NCBI RefSeq assembly: GCF_036906915.1 | Contig: NZ_JBAKHX010000005.1 | Location: 62,001 to 126,000, forward strand | Source: Phytohabitans sp036906915 | Lineage (GTDB): Bacteria > Actinomycetota > Actinomycetes > Mycobacteriales > Micromonosporaceae | Direction of reading: 5' to 3' | DNA: 64,000 bases | Shown: positions 27,701 through 36,093 of the stretch, in pieces | Numbering within the stretch: the stretch's first letter is position 1 | Layout of the letters: every line of letters starts with the position of its first letter | Notes under the pieces: model-generated | What the model saw: the letters and a program-made list of their open reading frames with translations, nothing else | Database searches by the model: none | Told to the model about the DNA's origin: nothing | Translations under genes and position numbers: made by a program

Positions 27701-28490
27701 CGCGAAGCTGGCCGAGCGGACCAGCTGGCCGCTGCCGCAGGCCGGTCAGATCGGCCGGTACGTCAACCTCGCGGGAGACCGGTACGCCGCGAGCACGGGC
27801 GGTAAACCGCGTGAGGGTTACCACTTCCAGACCGTGCTCGGGCGGCCCGCCGCGCCGGGCCCGAACACGACGATGCTCTACGAGTGCGTGTCTGGGACGG
27901 ACGGTTACGCGTCGATCGATCCGGGCTGCGAGGGTGCTAGGCGCGTCGGTGAGGTCGGGCTGGTCTACACGGTGCGGCCGGTGAACCTGGAGACGGTTCC
28001 GGTCTACCGCTGCCTGTCCGGGGCGGACCGGTTCGAGTCGCGGCAGGAGGACTGCGAGGGCGGCAGCCGGCAGGCGACCCTGGGCTACACGCTCGCCTAC
28101 GGAGCTCTCACACGGCACTACTTCCCCTCCGGACCAGACCACTACACGACGATCGACGGGGCGCCGCTCGCGTACTACTCCGAAGGCGTCCAGGGCTTCC
28201 TCGGCCTGACCCAGCCCGCAGGCACGAGATTCCTCTACAGCTGCGTGCAGGGCATCGACCAGTTCGTCTCCACCGACGCTGGCTGCGAGGGCAAAACCGT
28301 CATCGGCACGCTCGGCACGGTCTACGCCCAACCGCCAGCTGGAACGGAAACCAAGTTGCTCAAGCGCTGCGTCTTCGCGGACCAACGCTTCACCTCGATC
28401 ACGGGCAGCTGCGAAGGATACGCCTTCGACGGCGACCTCGGATACATCCTCGCCAACCCGCCAACGACGACCGCGGAGTTCAGCTCATGA
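21786..28490 (+). CDS. Giant secreted DNRLRE/LamG-repeat protein, partner of the RHS toxin
   Basis: 2234 residues from GTG 21786. An N-terminal hydrophobic region (about 10-30, and again 50-65) suggests export. Residues about 330-500 form a DNRLRE-like beta domain (TYWMFDTSFLANRTVLDTRF). From about 730 to 1980 there are six LamG-like units, each opening with patterns such as QWSFEGNADD, GYWNFDDEPS, GHWKFDEGSG and FYRFDEDSA and containing EWTHLAGVYD and LYVNGVL. The last 240 residues hold four repeats built on C-x-G-x-D-x-F-x-S...CEG...GxLGY. LamG units bind carbohydrate or protein ligands, so the protein probably displays or delivers the RHS protein whose gene overlaps it by 4 nt. The exact start is uncertain. 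Confidence 0.85.
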   Translation: MVRVRGVCRAGAVLVVGWVTAAAAALLAAVAPGHRRRAGRPPVGRAWRTTALVVSLLAASAVPGIAPSTVESPTLPVIGEARGGAEALAAARRQGTDVVVNGLTDEMRLVKAHADGTMSAELAVRPVRVLRGGRWVDIDPGLVRRGDGSVGPRTAAIDVAFSGGGRQPLVRLGVAGGSVALSWPGELPVPELAGSVATYRDVLPGVDLRLRADGTGYVKHLVVRTAEAAKNPALKRISFGLATRGLALTVTKSGGTEVRDQAGTVVMTGPAAVMWDNAVSDVDSPGEASTVAPVKVLAGKTSLVLVPDVKLLKGPTTRFPLVIDPSEHTAARHHWTKVFSGKRTATNWDGTKVDGNEAKVGNCDWNGCSGIGTARTYWMFDTSFLANRTVLDTRFEATTNAGPDCDQPRNHVLYKSNTWHIEEGTDWNNQPSGGTVGSPNGEKLGASSVPGCGAHKVTFAPNNAITRGDRTTYSLVAENEGDKYAWRRYNAESARLWVRWNATPAEPNQPRLVEGVPQACENCAGKAYSSAASLTMQAYLHDPDGDQLYADWDVYGMPAGSDTFLRTPLRPDIRLGSGNWHSQSLDQKDRHGQEMVWFVRARDGHAGGDGPWVLGPGRWVVDRVGVATAPLVSSPTYPDDDRWHGGAGVPGDFTFRSNGVDDVNHFLWSWTYPPSTKAVANRLGGETTVKLTPPGDGPRDLYVRSVDKAGHEGPITTHRIYVRGGNGPLAQWSFEGNADDTAFLGWRNATLHGGVTYAPGAVGQSMTFNGENGHLTANPAVRADASFSVTAWAKIDHLDGPLGTVVSQSSDATCGFCLQYEGQHRRWVFVAARSETDLAAGHDFVRSTAPPTPGEWTHLAGVYDKYEGKMRLYVNGVLMGEADRVPRWHGVGAVRIGHLRANGVNQGFFPGPLDEVKIYDRPISAAEVRAQVSHDNVQLGYWNFDDEPSSGTAVNAVPGGAAGVLGGDAKFVTGQVNGAVKLGETGHVSMGAPVIRTDQSFAVAAWLTVDADAPAGEARTAVSQDGAAYSGFFLGYRNQDGGRWEFHLPSADAATRPTDAIVHSGARSAKVGQTAHVAAVYDAPAQQIRIYVDGYLMGTAPRTEGFQATGALRVGGGRWNGNPVNPWSGTVDELRAYGRALAVEELQGLVSRDAVAAGRWAFDGDLSAVPSRLGGRDTDHPVGYTGGQSTLPEPNDWALQLNGSNYVSTDHAVTSDRSFSVAAWARVDTTGATQLVLSQDAASGSSFQLLATAEKKWAFGLREQVVGPPVQVGAWTHLAGTFNAVSGRVELYVNGVLAASRDGVTGSDHPAGEFHIGRSVIGAVDDVSVWSRPLFADEVAVMAGRDLSLAHQWRLDEPSGRNASDSVGDRGGALSGDAGFTVGRVGNAVRFDGSGDAVTTPGVDVRTDKAFTVTAWVRLGSDRCVCKSEAVGVAGKMSLGHVKDDDQFQWGAWYFEMPEADGRVTKASLATRLEEVGTWVHLAGVYDPATKAVVLHVDAVRHDEGTLNTAWNSVGGVVMGRTWDGDVDDVRIYTGALDNERLADLYNAYPAEDSPAKLPAAAGHWKFDEGSGTSAADSSGRGLTATLKGGMTWTGGRESAAPLFDGASGFAETAGPVLETEQSFSASAWVYLTSDSGGDRTVLGQDGNRVSVFEVRFDAASKKWAVVVPESDADSPARTVLLSTETARPYDWMHLAVTYDAGHKQLRLYVNGVLSAAKTGVRVQPSDGPLSIGRGRWKGANAGYFPRAIDDVRVFSRKLSGGEVRLVHDSMPVAEFGFYRFDEDSARDYNWRKHDAVPSGGVTYGPGISGRAMYLDGTGSAVTSVGTLVDAEMDSFSISAWAKLSRDDKVSTIASQDGERQSGWVLQYRPGLKRWVFGQATSDSDGAPMVYAHSLLPPTLDRWTHVQGVFDYPARQLRIYVDGQLVGVREDVILWRASGKLALGRAKENNRPHGFFHGAIDEIHIDEWEISDAKLAERTSWPLPQAGQIGRYVNLAGDRYAASTGGKPREGYHFQTVLGRPAAPGPNTTMLYECVSGTDGYASIDPGCEGARRVGEVGLVYTVRPVNLETVPVYRCLSGADRFESRQEDCEGGSRQATLGYTLAYGALTRHYFPSGPDHYTTIDGAPLAYYSEGVQGFLGLTQPAGTRFLYSCVQGIDQFVSTDAGCEGKTVIGTLGTVYAQPPAGTETKLLKRCVFADQRFTSITGSCEGYAFDGDLGYILANPPTTTAEFSS

Positions 28491-31400
28491 GCAATTATCG
28501 CCACCGCCTCGCGGCTGGGCTCACCGTCCTGATGACAGTGACACTGATCAGCGTCACGCGGCCGGAGGTCTCGACCGCCGCCGGGCCGTCCACCGCGATC
28601 GAGAAGACCGATCCGGTACCGGTGACGAAGCAGACCATGGGCAGCCGCGCACCCGATCAGGCCAGCCTGCTCGCCCTGACCGGCAACCAGGAGGCGGGAG
28701 CCCAGCCCAGGGAGGGCACGGGGACAACGGCGGCGAGCCCGCTGTCACCGAGCGCGTCGTGGAAGGTGTCACCGCAGACGGGTGACTTCACCTGGTCCTA
28801 TCCGTTGCGGGTGCCGCCCGTGCCGGGCGGGCTGGAGCCGGAACTGGCCCTGAGCTACTCGTCGTCGGCGGTGGACGGCCGCACCAGCGCGACCAACAAC
28901 CAGGCGTCGTGGGCTGGCGACGGCTGGGATCTGTCCGTCGGGTTCATCGAGCGGACCTACGGCGGTTGTTCCACCGATGGACATCCCACGAAGGGTGATC
29001 TGTGCTGGCGCACCGAGAACGCGTACGCCGCGTTCCCGGGCGGCAGCGGCCATATGGTCAAGGACGCCGGCGGTTTCTGGCGGCTGGAGTCGGACAACGG
29101 TGCCCGGATCGAGCACCTGCCCGACGATTCCTGGAAGATCACGACGGTCGACGGGACGCAGTACTTCTTCGGCTCGCGTGCCGACGCCGGGTCGAAGTGG
29201 ACGGTCCCGGTGTTCGGCGACGACACGGGCGAGCCCTGCAACACCGGCACCTTCGCCACGTCGCACTGCGTCCGGCCGTGGCGGTGGAACCTGGACAAGG
29301 TCGTGGACACGCACGGCAACCAGATCCGGTACGGGTACACGGCGGAGAGCGACACCTACCGCCGCAACGAGGGCGAGGCCCGGGCGGACTACGTGCGCGG
29401 CGGCGCGCTGCGCACCGCCGAGTACGGGCCGGCAGACGGAGCCGGGCGCACCATCGCCCGGGTCGACTTCGAGACCGCCGACCGGTGCGTGCGTGACAGT
29501 GAGTGCACTGTGGCCCGGAAGGAGAACTGGCCGGACAGCCGTTCCGAGGCGGATCCGGAGAGCATCGCGCCCACCTTCTGGATCACCAAGCGGCTGTCGA
29601 AGGTGAGCACCAGTGTGCTCACGGACGGGCAGTACCGGCGGGTGGACTCGTGGACGCTGGAGCACGAGTTCCCCAACCCGGGCGATGGCCAGAAGGCCGC
29701 ACTGTGGCTGCGATCGATCACCCGAGCGGGGCACGTGGGTAGCGACACCACGCTGCCGAAGGTCGTCTTCGAAGGCACCAGGATGGCGAACCGCGTGCAC
29801 CTGCCGGACGTCTTCGCACCGCTGAACCGGTACCGGATAACGGGAATCGTCACCGAATCCGGTGGCGTCGTCGACATCAAGTACCGCACGCCTGACTGCA
29901 CACCCGGCAACGTCGGCTCGATCGTCAAGCACGAGAACACGAAGCTGTGCTATCCGGTGAAGTGGAAGCCGCAGTACAGCAAGGAGCGCACCGACTGGTT
30001 CCACAAGTACGTGGTCGAGGCGGTGGACGAGCTCGACCGCCTGGGCAACACCGTGCCGACCAGCACCCGATACGTCTACCACCACGACGACGGTGCGATG
30101 TGGCACTACGACAACAGTGAGTTCACCGAGGACGACAAGCGCACCTGGAGCGACTACCGGGGTTTCGCCCGGGTGCGGGTGCTGACCGGCCGCGAAGACG
30201 ACGCAAGCGGCCCGGTGACGATGGTGGAACACCGCTACCACCGGGGCATGCACGGCGACACCCTCCCTGGCGGGGCAACCCGCACCGTCACCGTCGACGG
30301 CCGGCCGGACCACGAATGGCTGTCCGGATTCGAGTACTACAACGCGACCCACCTCGGGGTGAGCGACACCGTCGTCAGCAAGACACTCACCAAACCCGCC
30401 TGGCAAGGCCCCACCGCCAGCCGCGGCAAGATAAGCGCCTACATCCTGCGCGACGGCGAGGTACGCACCCTCACCCACCTCCGCGACGACAAGTGGCGCG
30501 AGACCAAGGTGACCTTCTCCTACGACGACAGGGGAATCCTCACCGAGACCGACGACCTCGGTGACGTGGACGACTCCGGAGACGACCGGTGCGCCACGGT
30601 CAGCTACGTCCGCAACACCGGCGACTGGATTCTTGACCGCCCCGCCCGTAACGTGACCGTCTCGGTCAACTGCGACGCCACCCCGGTCTTCCCGCGCGAC
30701 GCGCTGTCGGACACCCAGACCGCCTATGACGGGGCGGATTTCGGCCAGGCACCGTCCAAAGGCGACCCGACACACGTCAAGTCGGCCAAGTCCCGGCCGG
30801 CCGCCGATCCGGTCTACCAGACCATGTCCATGACCACCTACGACGACTACGGCCGGGTCACCACGTCGAGCGACGCGCTCGGGCGCAAGACGACGACCGC
30901 CTACGAACCCGCGACCGGCGGCCCAGTTACCGCCGTCACCGTCACCAATCCGCTGGGGCACAGTGACACGACCACGCTGGAACCGGCGTGGGGGCTGCCC
31001 GTCAAGATGGTCGAATCCGCCGATCTGGCCAGGGGCGTGCATCGCCAGACCGAGACGGCGTATGACGCGCTCGGGCGGACCGCGCAGGTGTGGCTGCCCA
31101 ACCGGCCGCGGGCGGACAACCCCGAGGGCAGCTACAAGTTCACGTATGAGATCCACAACGACAAGACCACGGTCGTCACCACCAGCAAGGTCGGGCCGCG
31201 GGGCAACCACGTCACCGAGCACACGCTCTACGACGGGCTGCTACGGGAGCGGCAAACCCAGGCACCCGCGGCTGGTGGGGGCCGACTGATCGTCGACACC
31301 CACTACGACACCCACGGGCGCGCCTTTAAGACCACCAACCCGTACTACGACGACGCCACCATCGACAAGGACCTGTGGCGGGCACTGGACAACAAGGTCC

Positions 31401-34027
31401 CCAGCTTGAGTGTCAACGCCTATGACGGGGCGAACCGCGTGGTGTCCGTGGAACTGCGGGTGCACGACACCGTCAAGACGCGCACCACCACCAGCTACGG
31501 CGGTGACAGAGTGACGGTCACGCCGCCCGACGGCGCACCGCCGGCCACCACCGTCGTGAACGCCCGAGGGCAGACCATCGAGAAGATCCAAGCGGGCGAA
31601 TCCACCAAGTACGGCTACTCCAAGGCCGGGCTGTTGGCTTCCGTCACCGACCCGGCCCGCAACTCCTGGACATTCGGGTACGACCTGCTCGGCAATCGCG
31701 TCGAGAGCAACGACCTGGACAAGGGCGAGTCGACGGCGACCTTCGACGCCGCCGGGCAGATGACGAGCATCACCGACGCCCGCGGGATCACGCTTACCTA
31801 CGACTACGACAAGCTGGGGCGCAGGACCAGCGTCAAGCAAGGCAGCGATACGCTGGCGGAGTTCACCTTCGACACCTCGGTCAACGGCCTCGGCCTGCCG
31901 GCCACGTCGATCCGCCACCACGGCGGTCAGGCGTACGTCACCGAGATCCTCGGCTACTCGCTGCTAGGGCAGGCGACCCGGGCGAAGACGACCATCCCGG
32001 AGAACGAGGAGACCCTCGCCGGAACGTACCTCAACACGTTCACCTTCAACCCTGACGGGAGCCTCGCCTCCGAGAGCTACCCGGCGATCGGCGACCAGGC
32101 CCAGCCGTGGGGTATCAAGCAGGAGATCGTCACGCACACCTACGACGACTCCGGCCGTCCACTCAAGACCTATGGCGGATTCCCCGGAAAGCCCGCCAAC
32201 TACGTCTTTGACAACGAGTACACGCGGTACGGCGAAAGCGCCCGCCTCCATCTGGGACAGCCCCCGGCGGAGGGCGAAAACGGGAAACGCTCGTGGTTGA
32301 CGACCTACCGGGAACTGGGCACGCGCCGGCTGGAGCGGGTCGTCGTCGACGCCGAGGTGCCCTCACCCAAGCAGTCCGACGCGAGGTTCGCCTACGACCC
32401 GGCCGGAAACGTCACGTCGATCGCGACCGCATTGCCGGACGGAGCCGTTGACCGGCAATGCTTCCGCTACGACGTGCAGCGCCGGCTGACCGACGCGTGG
32501 ACACCGGCGGCGTCGTGCGGTACGCCGACCGATGCACTCGGCGGCCCGGCATCGTACCGGCAGTCGTTCACCTACGACGCGGCCGGCAACCGGACGACGG
32601 GCACCAAGGACGGCACCCTGACCCGGTACAACTACACCGGCACCGGGCACCGGCTGGCGTCCCTGACCACGCCGTCCGCGGCAGGCGCGCAGACCGTCGC
32701 CTTCGAGTACGACGCCACAGGCAACACCAAGACCCTGGCCGGGACGACGCTGGAGTGGGACGCGGAGGGACACCTGGCCAAGGCGGTCAAGGACGGCGAG
32801 GAGACGACCTTCGTCTACGCGGCCAATGGCGAGCGGCTGATACGCGAAAGCCCCGACGGCGTGACGCTCTACCTCGCGGGACAAGAAATTCGGCTGGACA
32901 AGCAGTCTGGGGCCCGCGAGGCGACCCGCTACTACACCCACGGCGGCCAGACGGTCGCGGTACGCGCGAGCGGCAGGCTAACCTGGCTCGCCGCCGACCA
33001 CCAGGGCACGGCGCAGATCGCGCTCGACGCGGAGACACTTCAGGCGAGCAAGCGGTTCTTCGATCCGTTCGGCGCCCCGCGCGGTCCCCAGGCGGCCTTC
33101 CCCGGGGAGAAGGGATTCATCGGAGGTACCCGGGACGACTCCACCGGGCTGACCCACCTGGGCGCTCGCGAGTACTCGCCCGACCTCGGCCGGTTCGTGT
33201 CGGTCGATCCGCTGCTGATCGCGCACGATCCGCAGCAGCTCAACGGGTACGCCTACGCCGCCAACACGCCAGTCGTGATGAGCGACCCGACCGGTCTGGC
33301 CGGCAGTTGCCCGGACGGCGTCTGCACCAAGCACACCTGCCAAAACTGCGCCAGCAACCGCAAGTCGCCCGAGGTCAAGCAGCAGCAACAGAGGCAGACA
33401 TGGGGCCCGCACTACCGGTCGTTCCAAAACGAAAAGGCAGCGCAGAAACACGCTCGCGCCTACCCGCCCGTCCGGCCGATGCCTGTCGCGAACCAACCGC
33501 ATCGCACCTCCCCGCGCGCCAAAGCCCCGAAGGTCCCCGTCAAGGCGCCCAAGCCCGGTGGCCGCAACCCCGCCTGGGGCACCGTCGGGGAGGTAGTCGC
33601 CGAACAACTGGTCGAGTATCTCGAGGACAGCGAAGACCCCGCTAAATCACTTCGGGATATCAATCCGACGGGCGGTATGATGAACTGTGTTAGATGCGCC
33701 ATCGAAACGGACAAGTTGCTTGCCGGGAAGCTAACCTACGGAGCGCCGGGGGGCGGGCCATTCCCAATAAGCGAAATCACCGACTACTCAAAGCGCCCAT
33801 TTCATAAACGTAACCTGAACGAAATAGTGGACAGAATGGAGGAGTACGGCGCCGGCTCGCGGGCGATCATCGTTGGCGTGCGGAAAGCGGGTCCTGGGCA
33901 CGCGTTCAACGTGGTGAATCAGGGAGGCGTCATCCGGTTCCTGGACGGACAGGCCGGGGGTCGTGCGAATACCAACGACGGTTACACGTCGTTCTACATC
34001 ACGTTCACGCAGAAGGGCCGCGACTGA
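28487..34027 (+). CDS. Secreted SpvB/RHS-repeat polymorphic toxin with papain-fold (Tox-PL-like) C-terminus
   Basis: 1846 residues; ATG 28487 overlaps the LamG-protein stop. A signal peptide (about 1-35) precedes a SpvB-like N-terminal domain (SPLSPSASWKVSPQTGDFTW...LELALSYSS-type), many YD/RHS repeats, and the conserved core end YSPDLGRFVSVDP...NTPVVMSDPTGL near residue 1600. The variable tip follows: a Lys/Pro-rich linker, then a domain with C1734 (in NCVRCAIETD), H1805 (in GPGHAFNVVN) and D1820 (in FLDGQ). That matches the Cys-His-Asp layout of papain-like toxins (Tox-PL). The RHS shell is expected to encapsulate the toxin and release it into a target cell. The tip's DNA is visibly richer in A/T than the RHS part, a sign of module exchange. 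Confidence 0.92.
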   Translation: MSNYRHRLAAGLTVLMTVTLISVTRPEVSTAAGPSTAIEKTDPVPVTKQTMGSRAPDQASLLALTGNQEAGAQPREGTGTTAASPLSPSASWKVSPQTGDFTWSYPLRVPPVPGGLEPELALSYSSSAVDGRTSATNNQASWAGDGWDLSVGFIERTYGGCSTDGHPTKGDLCWRTENAYAAFPGGSGHMVKDAGGFWRLESDNGARIEHLPDDSWKITTVDGTQYFFGSRADAGSKWTVPVFGDDTGEPCNTGTFATSHCVRPWRWNLDKVVDTHGNQIRYGYTAESDTYRRNEGEARADYVRGGALRTAEYGPADGAGRTIARVDFETADRCVRDSECTVARKENWPDSRSEADPESIAPTFWITKRLSKVSTSVLTDGQYRRVDSWTLEHEFPNPGDGQKAALWLRSITRAGHVGSDTTLPKVVFEGTRMANRVHLPDVFAPLNRYRITGIVTESGGVVDIKYRTPDCTPGNVGSIVKHENTKLCYPVKWKPQYSKERTDWFHKYVVEAVDELDRLGNTVPTSTRYVYHHDDGAMWHYDNSEFTEDDKRTWSDYRGFARVRVLTGREDDASGPVTMVEHRYHRGMHGDTLPGGATRTVTVDGRPDHEWLSGFEYYNATHLGVSDTVVSKTLTKPAWQGPTASRGKISAYILRDGEVRTLTHLRDDKWRETKVTFSYDDRGILTETDDLGDVDDSGDDRCATVSYVRNTGDWILDRPARNVTVSVNCDATPVFPRDALSDTQTAYDGADFGQAPSKGDPTHVKSAKSRPAADPVYQTMSMTTYDDYGRVTTSSDALGRKTTTAYEPATGGPVTAVTVTNPLGHSDTTTLEPAWGLPVKMVESADLARGVHRQTETAYDALGRTAQVWLPNRPRADNPEGSYKFTYEIHNDKTTVVTTSKVGPRGNHVTEHTLYDGLLRERQTQAPAAGGGRLIVDTHYDTHGRAFKTTNPYYDDATIDKDLWRALDNKVPSLSVNAYDGANRVVSVELRVHDTVKTRTTTSYGGDRVTVTPPDGAPPATTVVNARGQTIEKIQAGESTKYGYSKAGLLASVTDPARNSWTFGYDLLGNRVESNDLDKGESTATFDAAGQMTSITDARGITLTYDYDKLGRRTSVKQGSDTLAEFTFDTSVNGLGLPATSIRHHGGQAYVTEILGYSLLGQATRAKTTIPENEETLAGTYLNTFTFNPDGSLASESYPAIGDQAQPWGIKQEIVTHTYDDSGRPLKTYGGFPGKPANYVFDNEYTRYGESARLHLGQPPAEGENGKRSWLTTYRELGTRRLERVVVDAEVPSPKQSDARFAYDPAGNVTSIATALPDGAVDRQCFRYDVQRRLTDAWTPAASCGTPTDALGGPASYRQSFTYDAAGNRTTGTKDGTLTRYNYTGTGHRLASLTTPSAAGAQTVAFEYDATGNTKTLAGTTLEWDAEGHLAKAVKDGEETTFVYAANGERLIRESPDGVTLYLAGQEIRLDKQSGAREATRYYTHGGQTVAVRASGRLTWLAADHQGTAQIALDAETLQASKRFFDPFGAPRGPQAAFPGEKGFIGGTRDDSTGLTHLGAREYSPDLGRFVSVDPLLIAHDPQQLNGYAYAANTPVVMSDPTGLAGSCPDGVCTKHTCQNCASNRKSPEVKQQQQRQTWGPHYRSFQNEKAAQKHARAYPPVRPMPVANQPHRTSPRAKAPKVPVKAPKPGGRNPAWGTVGEVVAEQLVEYLEDSEDPAKSLRDINPTGGMMNCVRCAIETDKLLAGKLTYGAPGGGPFPISEITDYSKRPFHKRNLNEIVDRMEEYGAGSRAIIVGVRKAGPGHAFNVVNQGGVIRFLDGQAGGRANTNDGYTSFYITFTQKGRD

Positions 34028-34278
34028 TGATCTCAATTCATGACGCTCGCCGGGTTGCCGAGCAGTTTCTCGACGAAAATGTGCGAGAGCGTTTTGATTT
34101 CGAGGTAGTCATCGTGGAGGGCGCAGTTCGCGACGACGGCGCAAAGTGGATCTTCCCATACGACGGGAAGGCGTACGTCGAGCGCAATGACTGGCGACAG
34201 GCGATGGCGGGGAATGTGCCAATTAGGGTGGACAAAGTGACAGGTGTGGCCGAGTTTGCCGCGGAGACGGGCCTCTGA
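34027..34278 (+). CDS. Immunity protein, Imm35/YrhB-like, for the RHS toxin
   Basis: 83 residues; ATG 34027 overlaps the RHS stop (TGATGA). Features are an N-terminal helix (DARRVAEQFLDENVRER), then FEVVIVEGAVRDDGAKWIFPYDGKAYVER, and MAGNVPIRVDKVTGVAEFA. The pattern of a surface Tyr/Phe strand followed by AGN-x-P-I-x-V-D-x-x-TG is characteristic of Imm35/YrhB-domain proteins, which commonly accompany papain-fold toxin tips. Its likely role is cytoplasmic binding and inhibition of the partner toxin. Base composition matches the toxin tip rather than the RHS core, consistent with toxin and immunity moving together. A hairpin terminator follows. Confidence 0.85.
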   Translation: MISIHDARRVAEQFLDENVRERFDFEVVIVEGAVRDDGAKWIFPYDGKAYVERNDWRQAMAGNVPIRVDKVTGVAEFAAETGL

Positions 34279-34292
34279 CCGCCAGTAGCGGA

Positions 34293-34322
34293 TTGGCGGG
34301 CACGCCCCAACGTGCCCGCCAA
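34293..34322 (+). terminator. Hairpin terminator after the toxin-immunity operon
   Basis: Bases 34293-34304 (TTGGCGGGCACG) pair perfectly with 34311-34322 around a CCCCAA loop, 14 nt past the immunity stop. It marks the end of the LamG/RHS/immunity transcript. Confidence 0.85.
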
Positions 34323-34519
34323 CCGGCAGCCCTGCGCCCCGCCATCATCGGCCCGGGGCCGTCGATCGCAGCGCGTGCCGCGTATGCCCGGTGACCCGAT
34401 CATTCATCCTGGTTGGTCTGCTCGGTCCCTTCCGCAGGGATCGAGCGGGGTGGATAGTGTTCTATATCTGTGTGGCTCAAGACCTCGGTCACGTCCGTTG
34501 CTGATCGGAGGTGACCGAG

Positions 34520-36085
34520 GTGCTGAGCAGACGGTTCTTCGTCAGTATGGTGGCGTTGCTCGTGGCCGTAGCTGGTGCGCCCGGCGCGGCGGGCGCGGCG
34601 GTCAAGGAGAAGGCCCAGCTTGGTTTCACCAATCTGATCGTGCCTGTCGGCTTCGACGCCAAGCGGCATGGGATCTGGGTCGGCGTCCCGGCCGGCTATC
34701 CGGAGCCGTTGCCGGGATCTGAGGTGCGACTCACGTTGGATCTGGCTGATCTGGCCGGGGTTGTCACCGTGACCAACGTCAGCGATGGCTGGACTTGCGA
34801 GCCCAGCGGCACCACGCTCACCTGCGTCTGGAACGCGCTCTTTCTGGGCGGGCTGGCATTCGACTTCGCCCCGGCGCCGCAGGCGCGGGAGGGCGACAGC
34901 GGCCGGATACCGATCAGGCTCACCATTGCTGGGCTGGAACCCGCGACGGGCACGATGACCGTACGCGTGGCAAGCACCATCGATCTGGCCGATGCCACCG
35001 GTCGGGTCAACCTCACGGGCGCGGCCGGCGACGACGTCACTACGCCGATACGGGTCCGCAACGCCGGCCCGGTCGCCGCCGACGGCGTGGTGGCGTTTTT
35101 CCAGCGCCCGTACCGGCTGCATTTCACCGAGCGGTACGGCAACTGCGACTACTCGCTCTCGCACTACGGGCGGGCCGAGTGGGCCGCCTGCCGGTTCGAC
35201 ACGGCGGTCCCGCCTGGAGCCACGTTCCAGATCAGCCCGGCACCGGCGATGCGTATCGCCGCTGACGCCGCGCCTGGCACTGGGGAGGCTTCGGTCGGCT
35301 GGTACACCCCGCTGGACTGGGCACACCAGCGCGAGATGTGGGAAGCCAGCGGCCAGGTGTTCACCCGCGGGTCCGGCCGCACGCTCAGGCTGATCGAGGG
35401 AACCGACCGACAAGCCGCCAACCAGACCGACACCAGCCCGGAAAACAACTGGGGCGTTGTGAGCGTTGAGGTCACCGGCCGGAACGAAGCCGATGTGGCG
35501 GCCGTGCCGGCCACGATCACCGGCCGGGTCGGGCAGCGTGTCACGATGCGGCTCGGCACCCACAACAACGGGCCGACGTCCATCGACTTCAGTCACCCGC
35601 AGGACGAGCCGGCGGTCTTCCTCCAGGTCACGACGCCGCCCGGCGTCACCGCCGTGGCCTCGCGGTCCTTCTGCATGGCGACCCGCCCCAACCCACCCGA
35701 CCGGGACTTCGCACCCGGCGCGGCCGAGTACGTCTGCGTAGACGGCTCGGTGCATCCGGCGGGGGAGACCATCTGGTTCGAGATCACCTTCCGGATCGAC
35801 CGCCGGGTGCCCGGTGCCGAGGGCCGGCTCGCGACCAGCAACTTCCCGGGGGGACCGGGACGGGCGGACCCGGACCCGGACAACGACACCGCGCCACTGA
35901 AGGTGCGCGTGTTGGGAGGTGACGGCGGTGGATCCGCGGGCGGCCTGCCGGTGACCGGCGCCGGCACCGGATCCCTCGCCCTCATCGGTGCGGCGCTGCT
36001 GCTGACCGGCGCGCTGACGGTCCTGATCACTGGCCACCGGGGGCGCACTCGGCGCACCGTAAGTATTGGAACCCACACGATGTAG
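34520..36085 (+). CDS. Sortase-anchored (LPVTG) surface protein
   Basis: About 521 residues from GTG 34520, selected because GGAGG lies 8 nt upstream; GTG 34511 is in frame but too close to that site. A signal peptide (LSRRFFVSMVALLVAVAGAPGAAGA) is followed by several Ig-like/DUF11-style beta segments (NAGPVAADGVV, VEVTGRNEADVAA, THNNGPTSIDF). The C-terminus carries LPVTG, a hydrophobic span and a basic HRGRTRR tail, a complete cell-wall sorting signal. It should be covalently attached to peptidoglycan by a sortase. Ligand and role are unknown. It begins after the toxin terminator and so forms a separate transcript. Confidence 0.85.
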   Translation: MLSRRFFVSMVALLVAVAGAPGAAGAAVKEKAQLGFTNLIVPVGFDAKRHGIWVGVPAGYPEPLPGSEVRLTLDLADLAGVVTVTNVSDGWTCEPSGTTLTCVWNALFLGGLAFDFAPAPQAREGDSGRIPIRLTIAGLEPATGTMTVRVASTIDLADATGRVNLTGAAGDDVTTPIRVRNAGPVAADGVVAFFQRPYRLHFTERYGNCDYSLSHYGRAEWAACRFDTAVPPGATFQISPAPAMRIAADAAPGTGEASVGWYTPLDWAHQREMWEASGQVFTRGSGRTLRLIEGTDRQAANQTDTSPENNWGVVSVEVTGRNEADVAAVPATITGRVGQRVTMRLGTHNNGPTSIDFSHPQDEPAVFLQVTTPPGVTAVASRSFCMATRPNPPDRDFAPGAAEYVCVDGSVHPAGETIWFEITFRIDRRVPGAEGRLATSNFPGGPGRADPDPDNDTAPLKVRVLGGDGGGSAGGLPVTGAGTGSLALIGAALLLTGALTVLITGHRGRTRRTVSIGTHTM

Positions 36086-36093
36086 GTGAGGTT

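Noticed and set aside
28769..31222. 817-codon - strand open frame opposite the RHS gene
   Set aside because: Antisense shadow of RHS repeats; the + strand shows clear domain structure.
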